NCBI GenBank assembly: GCA_034422075.1
Contig: DAOUJX010000058.1
Location: 38,189 to 102,188, forward strand
Length of the DNA: 64,000 nucleotides
Source: S34-282 sp034422075
Lineage (GTDB): Bacteria > Chloroflexota > Dehalococcoidia > Lucifugimonadales > Australimonadaceae
Direction: 5' to 3'
Part shown: positions 1 to 9,939 of the stretch, piece after piece
Position numbering within the stretch: position 1 is the stretch's first letter
Layout: each line of letters begins with the position of its first letter
Position numbers and translations under genes: made by a program
Notes under the pieces: model-generated
Database searches by the model: none
What the model was told of the DNA's origin: nothing
The model's input: only the letters and a program-made list of their open reading frames with translations

Positions 1-1189
1 TGCGGCGGAAGCGGGTGGAGCGCAGGAAGCCCGTCGTTGCCCTCGGCTCTCCGCCTGCTCCAGGCGCCCCCTGCTGCGGTTCGATGCCCATCTCGGCCGC
101 GGCCTGTTCGCTCTGCTGCCTGCGCTCGCGGATGCGCGACCCGTAGACGACGGCAAGGGAGTAGATGACCGCGCCCGCGGGCACGCCGAGCAGGGCGCCG
201 GGGATCCCCGCCACGCGCGCCCCCACGATGACGGAGACAATGACGAGCCCCGCCGGCATCCGCAGCGCCTGGCCGAGGATCCGGGGCGTCAGTATGTTCA
301 GCATCACCTGCTGGATGAAGAGCAGCGTCGCCAGGACGATGATGAGCGTGATGAAGTCGCCCGCGATCGCCGCGACGATCAGCGGCAGCGCCAGCGCGAG
401 CCAGTCACCGATGAACGGCACGGCGAGCAGCAGGCTCGCGAGGATGGCGCTCGGCAGCGCGGCGGGCAGGCCCGTTGCCAGCATGACCGTGGCCACGCCG
501 ACGCCGTAGATGAGCGAGACGATGAACATGCCGCGGATGTAGCCGTGGAACGCGCCGCTGAAGGTGTTCAGCACCAGCCGGGCCTCGGCCTCGGCCTTGG
601 GCGGCAGCACGCTCAACGCCTCGTTGAGCCTCCGGCCCCCGTCGAGCACGACGTAGAAGGAGAGGACGATGACCGTGCCGACCGCGAAGATGGTGGTGCC
701 GAGCGTCTGGAGGAGCGGCACCGCGTTGTCCGTCAGCCACGTGACCACCGGCTGGAAGAAGTCCTCCACGTTGCCCGCTTCCAACCGCTCGGCGAGCGGC
801 GGGTCCATGGCAAAGCCGAAGCCCGCGGCAAACTCGTCGGCCCTGGCCGCCCATTCCGGCAGCTGGTCAAGGTAGACCGGGAGCTGGTCGAACAGCTCCA
901 GCGTCTGGTTCACGGTCGCGGGCAGGATGAGGAAGATGAGCGTTCCCGCGATGACGATCAACCCGAAGTAGACGATGACGATGGCGATGGGCCGGCGCAT
1001 GTGCGGCACGCGCATCAGCGTGTTGATGAAGTGCAGCAGCACGGACCCCATCAGCCATCCGAAGAAGAGGATGAGGATGAGGTCGCCCATGTAGCCCCAC
1101 AGGCGTGAGGCGGCCTGGAAGAGGTAGACGGCGGCCGCGAGGGCAATGAGGATGATTGCTGCGCGGAACCACCGACTGCGTTCGATCAT
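1..1189 (-). CDS. AI-2E family (PerM/UPF0118) transporter, 3' end outside window
   Basis: About 396 residues are visible and the frame is still open at the left edge, so the C-terminus is missing. The ATG at 1189 follows a purine-rich GGGGGCGGGAG ribosome site. The sequence opens with a hydrophobic segment (IILIALAAAVYLF) and continues through 7-8 membrane spans with the family pattern: paired N-terminal helices, a polar extracytoplasmic stretch (about 95-150) and a C-terminal hairpin block (LLLAVPFIGDWLALALPLI, then LTPRILGQALRMPAGLV). The C-tail is charged and low-complexity. Members export AI-2 or act as Na+/H+ antiporters; substrate cannot be deduced here. It is transcribed away from the yyaL-like gene behind it. 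Confidence 0.85.
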   Translation of the reverse strand, partial: MIERSRWFRAAIILIALAAAVYLFQAASRLWGYMGDLILILFFGWLMGSVLLHFINTLMRVPHMRRPIAIVIVYFGLIVIAGTLIFLILPATVNQTLELFDQLPVYLDQLPEWAARADEFAAGFGFAMDPPLAERLEAGNVEDFFQPVVTWLTDNAVPLLQTLGTTIFAVGTVIVLSFYVVLDGGRRLNEALSVLPPKAEAEARLVLNTFSGAFHGYIRGMFIVSLIYGVGVATVMLATGLPAALPSAILASLLLAVPFIGDWLALALPLIVAAIAGDFITLIIVLATLLFIQQVMLNILTPRILGQALRMPAGLVIVSVIVGARVAGIPGALLGVPAGAVIYSLAVVYGSRIRERRQQSEQAAAEMGIEPQQGAPGAGGEPRATTGFLRSTRFRR

Positions 1190-1210
1190 GCTTTGCTTGC
1201 TCCCGCCCCC

Positions 1211-1239
1211 TGTATACTCGCCTCGGGCCCATTGCGCAA
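1211..1239 (-). promoter_or_regulatory. Candidate promoter of the AI-2E-family gene
   Basis: On the minus strand TTGCGC and TATACA are separated by exactly 17 bases, 21 bases upstream of the ATG at 1189. Only sequence similarity supports it. Confidence 0.45.
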
Positions 1240-1256
1240 ACGGGGATGCGCGCCCT

Positions 1257-3266
<2,010 letters not shown>

Positions 3267-3269
3267 GGG

Positions 3270-4457
3270 CTAGCGCGGCGCCGCCGACATCGAACGCAGT
3301 TTCTCGACAAGGCCGGCGAGCGTCTCCACGACGTAGTCCACCTCTTCCTCCGTGTTGTCGGGACCGAGCGTCAGGCGCAGGCTCGAACGCGCCACGTCGG
3401 GGTGGAGGCCGAGCGCGAGCAGCACGTGCGACGGCTCGAGCGAGCCGGCCGTGCAGGCGCTGCCGCTCGATGCGGCGACGCCCGCAAGGTCGAGGCCCAG
3501 CAGCACGGGTTCGCCCTCGACGCCTGCGAAGCAGAAGTTGACGTTGTTGGGCAGCCGTTCCGTGGGGTGGCCGTTGAGTCGAGCGTCGGGGATGCGCTCC
3601 TGTATGGCGGCAATCAGCCTGTCGCGCAGGGCGCCGACCTTGTGATGCTCCTCCGTCCGGGCGGCCTCGGCCTGCGCCAGCGCGACGCTCATGCCGACGA
3701 TCCCCGCGACGTTCTCGGTGCCCGCGCGCCGCTCGCGCTCCTGGGCGCCGCCGACCTGCGTCGGGACGAACGGCGTGTTGCGCCGGATGTAGAGCAACCC
3801 CACGCCCTTGGGCCCGCCGAACTTGTGGGCCGACAGGCTCAGCATGTCGACGCCAAGCGCGTTGACGTCGAGGCTGAGCCACCCTGGGGCCTGCACCGCG
3901 TCCGTGTGCACCACGACGCTCGCCCCCACCGCTCCCGCGCGCTCGCGGACGCAGCGCGCGACGTCCGCGACGGGCTGGAGCGTGCCAATCTCGTTGTTGG
4001 CGAGCATGACGCTCACCACCGTCGTCTCGGGCGTGACCAGCGCCGCTATCGCCTCGGGGTCGATGCGCCCCGTGCGGTCGACGGGCGCGTAGGTGACCTG
4101 GAAGCCCAGCGTCTGGAGCAGTTCGCACGCGTGCAGGACGGCGTGGTGTTCGATAACTGAGGTGATGACGTGGTTGCCCGCGCCCTTGAGCGCGAGCGCG
4201 GCACCGAGCAGCGCGGCGTTGTCCGATTCCGTTCCTCCGCTGGTGAAGACGATCTCGCCGACGCGGCAGTTGAGGATGGCGGCGCAGCGGTCGCGCGCCT
4301 CATCCAACGCGCGGCGTGCGTCCTGCGCCAGCATGTAGAGGGAGGAGGCGTTGCCGAAGGAGTCGGTGAGGTAGGGCAGCATCGCCGTCGCCGCCTCGCG
4401 CGAGACGGGCGTCGTTGCCGCATGGTCCATGTACACCAGGCCGCTGGGCTTGCTCAT
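3270..4457 (-). CDS. Class I (NifS/IscS-type) cysteine desulfurase
   Basis: PLP enzyme that removes sulfur from cysteine as a protein persulfide for Fe-S clusters or thiolated tRNA. Seen: MDHAATTPV at the N-terminus, TSGGTESDNAAL, the PLP lysine in SAHKFGGPKG, RAGTENVAGIVG, and the catalytic Cys in SSGSACTAGS, typical of class I enzymes. Length 395 residues is normal. I start at the ATG at 4457; an upstream GTG at 4484 would add nine residues with no homology. It is distinct from the class II SufS near 16 kb, so the genome has two desulfurases. No iscU or mnmA is adjacent; its neighbour is the yyaL-like gene. Confidence 0.93.
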   Translation of the reverse strand: MSKPSGLVYMDHAATTPVSREAATAMLPYLTDSFGNASSLYMLAQDARRALDEARDRCAAILNCRVGEIVFTSGGTESDNAALLGAALALKGAGNHVITSVIEHHAVLHACELLQTLGFQVTYAPVDRTGRIDPEAIAALVTPETTVVSVMLANNEIGTLQPVADVARCVRERAGAVGASVVVHTDAVQAPGWLSLDVNALGVDMLSLSAHKFGGPKGVGLLYIRRNTPFVPTQVGGAQERERRAGTENVAGIVGMSVALAQAEAARTEEHHKVGALRDRLIAAIQERIPDARLNGHPTERLPNNVNFCFAGVEGEPVLLGLDLAGVAASSGSACTAGSLEPSHVLLALGLHPDVARSSLRLTLGPDNTEEEVDYVVETLAGLVEKLRSMSAAPR

Positions 4458-4525
4458 CTCCCCGATTGTACTCCGTTGGGCCACCTCGATAGGCGATAAT
4501 GGAGTGACAGGTCAGGGAGGGCATC

Positions 4526-5068
4526 GTGAACTACCAGCGTTTTATCCCCACCGCCGCGGCCATCGTGATATCGCTGCCGCTCTACTCGTTGACGTGGCAC
4601 GTGTGGTTCCACATTGCGGGAGCCGTGCTCTTCATGGGCAACTTGCTCGTGGCCTGCGTCTGGATATCGACGGCGCGCGCCGACGGCAGGGCGTCCGCCG
4701 CATCCTTCGCCGCGCGGACGATGGTCCGGACGGACATGCTGGTGATGCTGCCGGGCTTCGTGCTCCTCTTGCTGAACGGCCTCGCGGCCGCCGCCGAAGG
4801 CTACGGCGGATGGGGAGGCTTCCACGAGACCGCGTGGATCGAGCTCTCGCTCGCGCTCTTCGTCGTAGCCGGGATCGTGTGGGGTCACATGCTCATCCGC
4901 TACCAGAGGGCGATGGTGGTGCAGACCGCGGATGCAGCGGCAGACGCGCCGCTCACGCCCGGCTTTTCCCGTGCCTACCGCCGGTGGCTGGTGTGGGCGG
5001 CGATCGCAACGGCGCTGCTCGTCTTTTCGCTCTACCTGATGGTCGCCAAACCGGCGTTGTGGGGTTGA
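4526..5068 (+). CDS. DUF2269-like integral membrane protein
   Basis: 180 residues with four predicted membrane helices, at roughly 8-28, 33-50, 70-92 and 103-125, plus a C-terminal helix near 155-175. Conserved-looking histidines and aromatics occur in the first two helices (LTWHVWFHIAGAVLFMGNLLVACVWIS), as in DUF2269 proteins, which often sit beside cytochromes. The GTG start at 4526 is preceded by GGGAGGGC. Its stop shares a base with the ATG of the next gene, a c-type cytochrome, suggesting translational coupling and a joint role in membrane electron transfer. Biochemical function is unknown. Confidence 0.7.
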   Translation: MNYQRFIPTAAAIVISLPLYSLTWHVWFHIAGAVLFMGNLLVACVWISTARADGRASAASFAARTMVRTDMLVMLPGFVLLLLNGLAAAAEGYGGWGGFHETAWIELSLALFVVAGIVWGHMLIRYQRAMVVQTADAAADAPLTPGFSRAYRRWLVWAAIATALLVFSLYLMVAKPALWG

Positions 5069-5415
5069 TGCGCAGGGGCGCATGGGCGCTCGTTGTCGCG
5101 CCCGTGCTCCTGGCCGGCGCATGCTTCGGCCCGGGCGGAGTCCGCGAGGTGCAGGTGCGCGATCCGACCCCAACGGGGCCGGGCATCGAGGTGGCGGTCG
5201 GCGCCATCTTGTTTGAGACGCACGATTGTGCGGCGTGCCACGGCGACCGTGCAGAGGGGGCCGTCGGCCCGCGCCTCCACGGCATTCGCGCCGACGCACT
5301 CCTGCGCGCCGTCCGGCTGGGCCCCGGCCCGATGCCTTCCTACAGGGCAGACATACTCAGTGACGAGGAAGTGGCGCAAATGGCCGAGTTCATCGCCGTG
5401 GTCAGCGAGCGCTAG
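5068..5415 (+). CDS. Small mono-heme c-type cytochrome lipoprotein
   Basis: 115 residues. The N-terminus (MRRGAWALVVAPVLLAGACF) is a lipoprotein signal with a LAGAC lipobox. A single CAACH heme-binding motif follows (THDCAACHGDRAEGAVGP), and a candidate axial methionine is in GPGPMPSY. This is the cytochrome c class I layout. It should be anchored outside the membrane and pass electrons between membrane complexes. The ATG overlaps the stop of the DUF2269 gene by one base, so they are translated together. The two genes may form a small redox module. Confidence 0.85.
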   Translation: MRRGAWALVVAPVLLAGACFGPGGVREVQVRDPTPTGPGIEVAVGAILFETHDCAACHGDRAEGAVGPRLHGIRADALLRAVRLGPGPMPSYRADILSDEEVAQMAEFIAVVSER

Positions 5416-5418
5416 CTC

Positions 5419-6285
5419 CTAGAGCGGCGGCTCATTCAGCGTCGCGTACGCCATGAGCTTGTAGGCGAGTTTAGCGGCGGTGTACGCACCCGCTTCAGGC
5501 CCCTCCGCCGGCGCCAGCTCCATCACGTCGAACCCCACGATGCGCCGCCGCTCCGCGACCCGCCGCAGGAGCCGCAGCACCTCCCACCACCCCATCCCTC
5601 CCGGCTCCGGCGTGCCGACCGCCGCAACGATGCCCGGGTCGAAGACGTCCAGGTCAACGCTGATGTACACGTTCTGCGAGAGCGTCTCCGCTACCTGGTC
5701 CAGGTTGCCGATGGGCTCAGCCGCGCGGGGAAAGACGGGGATGGCGCGCTCGCGAGCGAAGACCGCCTCCTCGCTTGCCATCGAGCGGACGCCGACGAGC
5801 GTGAGGGGCGCGTGCTCCAGCGCGCGGCGCGCGGCGCAGGCGTGGCTGAATCGCCACCCCTGGTACTCCTCCCGAAGGTCGGCCTGCGCATCGAGCCACA
5901 GGACGCTGAGGTCGCCGACGTGCCGCGCGATGCCGGCGACGGCCCCGGCCGTCAGCGAGTGCTCGCCCCCCAGCGTGCACACCAGCTTGCCCCCGGCGGT
6001 GTGGCGCGCCACCTCATCGGCCACGCGCTCCGCCATCGCCTCCGGCTCGTCGTCCGCTTCGAGCGCATCGAGCGTGTGGATCCCGACGGCGCAGGGTTCG
6101 GCATCAAGCTCAGGGTCGTAGTCCTCCATCTCTGCGGACGCCCTGATGATGGCGCCCGGCCCGCCTTGCGCGCCGGGCCGGTAGGAGACGGTGCGTGCGT
6201 ACGGTACGGGCAGTACGACGACGCGGCTCTGCGCGAGGCCGTGCTGTTGTTGGTCTAGGTCGAGGAATGCGGCGCGGTCTCGCAT
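5419..6285 (-). CDS. speB: Agmatinase/arginase-family ureohydrolase
   Basis: 288 residues of the ureohydrolase fold. Recognisable blocks are GGEHSLTAGAV, SVDLDVFDPG, GTPEPGGMGWWEVL and DVMELAPAEG. It most resembles the archaeal-type agmatinases (REEYQG..FSHACAARR). The usual metal-binding DAHxD motif reads DAQAD, so one Mn ligand histidine is replaced by glutamine. Agmatinase splits agmatine to putrescine and urea. It lies 31 bases downstream of speD on the same strand, which supports a polyamine role. Either activity is retained with an altered metal site or the substrate differs. Confidence 0.8.
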   Translation of the reverse strand: MRDRAAFLDLDQQQHGLAQSRVVVLPVPYARTVSYRPGAQGGPGAIIRASAEMEDYDPELDAEPCAVGIHTLDALEADDEPEAMAERVADEVARHTAGGKLVCTLGGEHSLTAGAVAGIARHVGDLSVLWLDAQADLREEYQGWRFSHACAARRALEHAPLTLVGVRSMASEEAVFARERAIPVFPRAAEPIGNLDQVAETLSQNVYISVDLDVFDPGIVAAVGTPEPGGMGWWEVLRLLRRVAERRRIVGFDVMELAPAEGPEAGAYTAAKLAYKLMAYATLNEPPL

Positions 6286-6316
6286 GGCGGCTGCGGGCGG
6301 CGGCCCTGCGTCGTGG

Positions 6317-6733
6317 CTAGCCCGCCTCGGTGTACAGCGCCTCTCGCTCCGCCTCGACGACCTGCTCCGCGGTGGCGGGGTTGAGGTGCTCCAGGCCGCG
6401 GTTGAGTACCCAGTGGTTGCTCTTGGTCATCGTGAAGAGCGCGCGTATCTCCTCCAGCGCCCGTTCGGCGTCGAACTCCTTGCACGAGAAGACGTCGACG
6501 TTCACGTAGGCGCGGTCGGGGAAGGTATGCACCGAGATGTGGCTTTCGGCAATGATGACGAACCCGGAGACGCCCCAGTCCTCCGGCACCGGCCCGCGGT
6601 ACGTCTGGACCGACGGCACGCTGATCTTGGTCATGCCGATAGCGTCGGGGTAGGCGTCCAGGAAACGCCGGACGTGTTCCATGTCGGCCAGCTGCCCAGG
6701 GTCGCAGCCGTACCCGTCGATGACGAGGTGCAA
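6317..6733 (-). CDS. speD: S-adenosylmethionine decarboxylase proenzyme
   Basis: 138 residues of the small prokaryotic AdoMet decarboxylase. It makes the aminopropyl donor for spermidine and uses a pyruvoyl cofactor formed by self-cleavage. The cleavage site is Glu63-Ser64 in AESHISVHTFPDR, and the later DVFSCKEFD block matches the family. I choose the TTG at 6733 because GGAGGA precedes it by seven bases and the protein then begins MHLVIDGYGCDP. Longer starts run into the promoter. It is followed by speB. Confidence 0.9.
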   Translation of the reverse strand: MHLVIDGYGCDPGQLADMEHVRRFLDAYPDAIGMTKISVPSVQTYRGPVPEDWGVSGFVIIAESHISVHTFPDRAYVNVDVFSCKEFDAERALEEIRALFTMTKSNHWVLNRGLEHLNPATAEQVVEAEREALYTEAG

Positions 6734-6762
6734 GGGGTCTTCCTCCGATGGCGCCGCAGGTG

Positions 6763-6791
6763 AGGATAGCAAAGCGGCGGCGCGGCAACAA
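6763..6791 (-). promoter_or_regulatory. Promoter for speD-speB
   Basis: Minus-strand TTGTTG, 17 bases, TATCCT. The predicted transcript start lies about 23 bases before the TTG start codon. The 13-mer TTGCTATCCTCAC around the -10 recurs exactly in front of the class II aldolase gene (23769-23781). Confidence 0.5.
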
Positions 6792-6813
6792 CCAACGCCC
6801 GCCTGCGGGGCGA

Positions 6814-6909
6814 TATACTCGCATAGCCATGGAGCCCGAGATCATCGCACAAACCCCCGTCATTCCCGCGCCGCCGGAGAACCGGCGGGCAGAGGGCAGG
6901 ATGCCGTGA
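6814..6909 (+). other. Promoter -10 box and 26-codon open frame overlapping the cinA start
   Basis: A TATACT box (6814-6819) is followed nine bases later by ATG at 6829, with no Shine-Dalgarno sequence. That spacing would place the transcript 5' end at or next to the start codon, as in a leaderless mRNA. The frame runs 26 codons (MEPEIIAQTPVIP...) to a TGA at 6907-6909, which overlaps the GTG of cinA. It could be a leader peptide that couples translation to cinA, or chance. Its amino acids show no family. Confidence 0.3.
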
Positions 6910-8165
6910 AGGCCGAGATCATCGCGGTCGGCAGCGAACTGTTGATGGGCGAGACGCAGGACACCAACTCCGGCTGGCTCGCCACGCGCATGCCGGAACT
7001 GGGACTGGAGCTGCAGTGGGTCACCGCCGTCGGCGACGACCTCGCCAAGCTGACCGAGATCCTGGACAGGGCGTGGCGCAGGTCAGACTTCGTCTTCACC
7101 ATCGGCGGCCTCGGCCCGACCCTCGACGACCTCACCCGCGATGCCATCGCAAGGATGCTTGGCGAAGAGATAGCGGTGGACCCGGAGCTGGTGGCGTGGC
7201 TCGAGGAGTCGTTCTCGCGGCGCGGCGTCAATCCGATGCCGCCGCAGAACATCCGCCAGGCGATGGTGATCCCCTCCGCGGTCCCCGTCCGCAACGAGAT
7301 GGGCACCGCGCCGTCCTGGTGGCTCGAGCGTGACGGCAAGGTGCTCGTCACGCTTCCAGGGCCGCCGAACGAACTGATGCACATGTGGACGACCGAGATC
7401 GCCTCGCGCCTGCGCAAGAGGATCACGGGCAGCGTCATCATGGCGCGCACCTTCAAGACGATCGGCCTCAGCGAGGCTACCGTCGACGAGTTGTGCGGCA
7501 GGGTCTACGACATGCAGGGCATCGATTTCGGCTGCTACGCCAAGCCCGACGGCATCTATGTCCGGACGATCGCCCGCGCGCAGGATGAGCAGGCCGCGCT
7601 CTCCTCGCTGCTCCGCGCCGAGGAGGAGATACGCAACGTCCTCGGCGAGTACCTCTGGGGTGTGGACGATGAGACGCCGGAGGCGCGCGTCGGGCAATTG
7701 CTGCGCGAGCGCGGCTATACCCTCGCCGTGCTGGAATCGCTGACCGGCGGGCTCATCGGCGGCGCCCTCAGCGAGATACCCGGCGCGTCGCGCTACTTCC
7801 TCGGCGGCGGCATCGTCTACTCGAACGAGGCGAAGGTCGCCGCCGGAGTCTCTGCGAGCGTGATCCGGGAGTACGGTGCAGTGTCCTACGAGACGGCGGA
7901 AGCGATGGCCAACGCGGCGTGCAACACCTACGGCGCCGACTGCGGCATCGCGGTAACGGGCGTTGCCGGCCCGGAGCATCAGCCGGGTGAGGATGTCGCG
8001 CCGGGGACTGTCTTCATCGGCGTTGCCCACCCGGGAGGCGTGCGCGTGGAGAAGTACACCTTTCCGGCCCGCCGGCCTCTCGTGCGGGGCAGGGCGGTGA
8101 CGATGGCGCTGCTCCTGCTGGCGCAGGAGCTGATGAAGGCGGAGCAGGCTCAGGCGGCTGGGTAG
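6906..8165 (+). CDS. cinA: CinA: molybdopterin-binding-like domain plus nicotinamide mononucleotide amidase domain
   Basis: 419 residues, the normal length of two-domain CinA. The N-terminal MoCF-like domain starts MKAEIIAVGSELLMGETQDTN and holds TIGGLGPTLDDLTRDAIA and TLPGPPNELMHMW. The C-terminal CinA/PncC domain shows LESLTGGLIGGALSEIPG, GGIVYSNEAKVAAGV and GIAVTGVAGP. The first domain hydrolyses ADP-ribose and the second deamidates NMN to nicotinic acid mononucleotide in pyridine nucleotide salvage; competence links are species-specific. The GTG at 6906 with AGAGGGCAGG upstream gives the family N-terminus. Confidence 0.93.
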   Translation: MKAEIIAVGSELLMGETQDTNSGWLATRMPELGLELQWVTAVGDDLAKLTEILDRAWRRSDFVFTIGGLGPTLDDLTRDAIARMLGEEIAVDPELVAWLEESFSRRGVNPMPPQNIRQAMVIPSAVPVRNEMGTAPSWWLERDGKVLVTLPGPPNELMHMWTTEIASRLRKRITGSVIMARTFKTIGLSEATVDELCGRVYDMQGIDFGCYAKPDGIYVRTIARAQDEQAALSSLLRAEEEIRNVLGEYLWGVDDETPEARVGQLLRERGYTLAVLESLTGGLIGGALSEIPGASRYFLGGGIVYSNEAKVAAGVSASVIREYGAVSYETAEAMANAACNTYGADCGIAVTGVAGPEHQPGEDVAPGTVFIGVAHPGGVRVEKYTFPARRPLVRGRAVTMALLLLAQELMKAEQAQAAG

Positions 8166-8256
8166 GAGTGAGGACCAGAGCTGGTGGCTCCACATCTTCA
8201 TGCTGGGCACGAAGCCGACCGAGAAGGCTGATGAGGGAGACGTTACAGTAGCCGTG

Positions 8257-8541
8257 TCAGGCGAAGAGCCCGGCGATATCCATGCCGATCAGCGCGAGGC
8301 TCAGGCTCAGCCACAGCATAACGATCGTCCAGAAGAGCCACGGGTTCTCCGCACGATGGACAGGCTCGACCAGGAAGGTCTCTCCCGTGAAGATGCTGGG
8401 CGTTGCCCAGAAGAGAAAGAGGAGACCCCAGACCCACTGGAGGTCGAAGATCACGGCCACCAGGACGATCGCTATGGCGATCAGGGTGAACCAGCGGACC
8501 CTGCCGCTTGCACGACGTTCGCGCCGCCGATCGAAGCTCAT
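8257..8541 (-). CDS. Small two-helix membrane protein coupled to the Rieske oxygenase
   Basis: 94 residues with a basic N-terminus (RRRERRASGRVRW) and hydrophobic segments at about 18-50 and 70-92, so two or three membrane spans. Its ATG overlaps the stop of the upstream Rieske gene in an ATGA arrangement, so the two are translationally coupled. I recognise no family. A membrane anchor or transport helper for the oxygenase or its substrate is possible, but this is only inferred from context. Confidence 0.65.
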   Translation of the reverse strand: MSFDRRRERRASGRVRWFTLIAIAIVLVAVIFDLQWVWGLLFLFWATPSIFTGETFLVEPVHRAENPWLFWTIVMLWLSLSLALIGMDIAGLFA

Positions 8542-9707
8542 CGTTCACGCTCTACATGCCGGGAGGGCGGCTCCTCTCCCAACATCTGCCAGCCGAGGTA
8601 GTGGTGAAAGTCAACCACCACGCGCTCGATGGGCAGCAACTGCCCACCCCCGGAGTGGCGCGCCGCCATCCCTCTCTGGGCCCGCTCGCATATGGCCCGG
8701 TCCTCTTCGAGGAATGCGGTGGCGAATCCCCCTGAAACTGCCTGAGTGAGGATGTCGGGCCGCGATCTCGTCAGCGAGCCCTGGAACACGCGCGTCGAGG
8801 CCGGGGTGAGTGGATGTGCGACAAGCCAGTCCCACGAGTCCTGCGTGACGACGCCGACGAACGATGGCGGAATGGAGACCAGCGTGTAGTGGTTGCCTCC
8901 CGAATTGCTACCCAACAGGCCCGCGAGCAGCTTCCCGGCAAGACCGGTGCCTGCAGCTTGAACAATCGCCCCGCCTGTTAGCGTCCAAGCCGCCGAGCCT
9001 TCGATGTAGTAGGCCCCTCGTGTGGGAGTTACCTTCTCCAGCGTGTCGGCATGCACCTGGAAGAGGTGGTAGCTCTCCATTGCGTTCTCGACAACCAACT
9101 TCCAGTTGGCTGCCCACTCCTCCGGAGCGGTCAACGGTGCCGCAACCGTGAACGACTCCATATCGAACTCCGCGAGATGCGGCGCGATCTCCGCCAGCCG
9201 TGCCTCAAGCGGCGGCGCCTCGTCTGAGAGGCAGACGAAGACGACGCCCATCCATGTCTCAACCCGGAACGAGGGCAGGCTGTGCAGCCCCGAATCGATG
9301 GCGGCACCCTGCGCGTAGGGAGCACCCTGGAAGGCTCCTGCGTCACTGTAGCTCCAGGCGTGATACGGGCAAACGATGCGGCCACCCTCAAGACGATCGG
9401 CCCCCGGTTCGAGGAGGAGCGTGCCGCGATGGCGGCAGACGTTTGACAGCGCGCGTAGCTGGCCGTCACCACCTCGGACCAGCGCAACGGGCTCGCCGCC
9501 GATGTCGATGGCGAGGTAGTCGCCGGGGGCGGACAGCGACGCCTCGGCACATACCGCCACCCAATCACGGCGGTAGATCCGCTCCATCTCCAGCGCAAAG
9601 AACGCTTCGTCGCGGTAGGCGGCGAAGGGAAGAGAACGCGCCTCGCCCACCGGCCTCATTGCCTCTTCCAGCAGCTCTCTAGGTGAATCTATGTTTCGTT
9701 GGTGCAT
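8538..9707 (-). CDS. Rieske non-heme iron oxygenase, alpha subunit type
   Basis: 389 residues. The Rieske [2Fe-2S] ligands are Cys91/His93 (CRHRG) and Cys113/His116 (CPYHAW). The catalytic domain carries a mononuclear iron motif in NAMESYHLFQVH and a likely late ligand in EEDRAICERAQ. The layout resembles GbcA and ring-hydroxylating alpha subunits rather than the phthalate type found near 42-46 kb. No ferredoxin, reductase or beta subunit is adjacent, so electrons must come from elsewhere. It lies 232 bases downstream of the VWA gene on the same strand and overlaps a small membrane protein. Substrate unknown. Confidence 0.88.
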   Translation of the reverse strand: MHQRNIDSPRELLEEAMRPVGEARSLPFAAYRDEAFFALEMERIYRRDWVAVCAEASLSAPGDYLAIDIGGEPVALVRGGDGQLRALSNVCRHRGTLLLEPGADRLEGGRIVCPYHAWSYSDAGAFQGAPYAQGAAIDSGLHSLPSFRVETWMGVVFVCLSDEAPPLEARLAEIAPHLAEFDMESFTVAAPLTAPEEWAANWKLVVENAMESYHLFQVHADTLEKVTPTRGAYYIEGSAAWTLTGGAIVQAAGTGLAGKLLAGLLGSNSGGNHYTLVSIPPSFVGVVTQDSWDWLVAHPLTPASTRVFQGSLTRSRPDILTQAVSGGFATAFLEEDRAICERAQRGMAARHSGGGQLLPIERVVVDFHHYLGWQMLGEEPPSRHVERER

Positions 9708-9939
9708 TGCGTCATCTCGCCGACACTGTTTCGCCCTGTTCCCATCTAGTTGGCCATCCCAGCCATACTCGCTGCGCCGGCAGCCTACTCGACAGCCAGC
9801 TTTGGCCGCAAAGCAGAAGCGCTTGCCCTTACCAAGTGTGGTGAACCAAACCCGAGGCGGTGGGATAGGTTGCTAGCTGTTCGGAACGAACCTCACTCTG
9901 AGAGTCTTGATCTCGCCAAGGCTGGTGCGCTAGGCGCGC

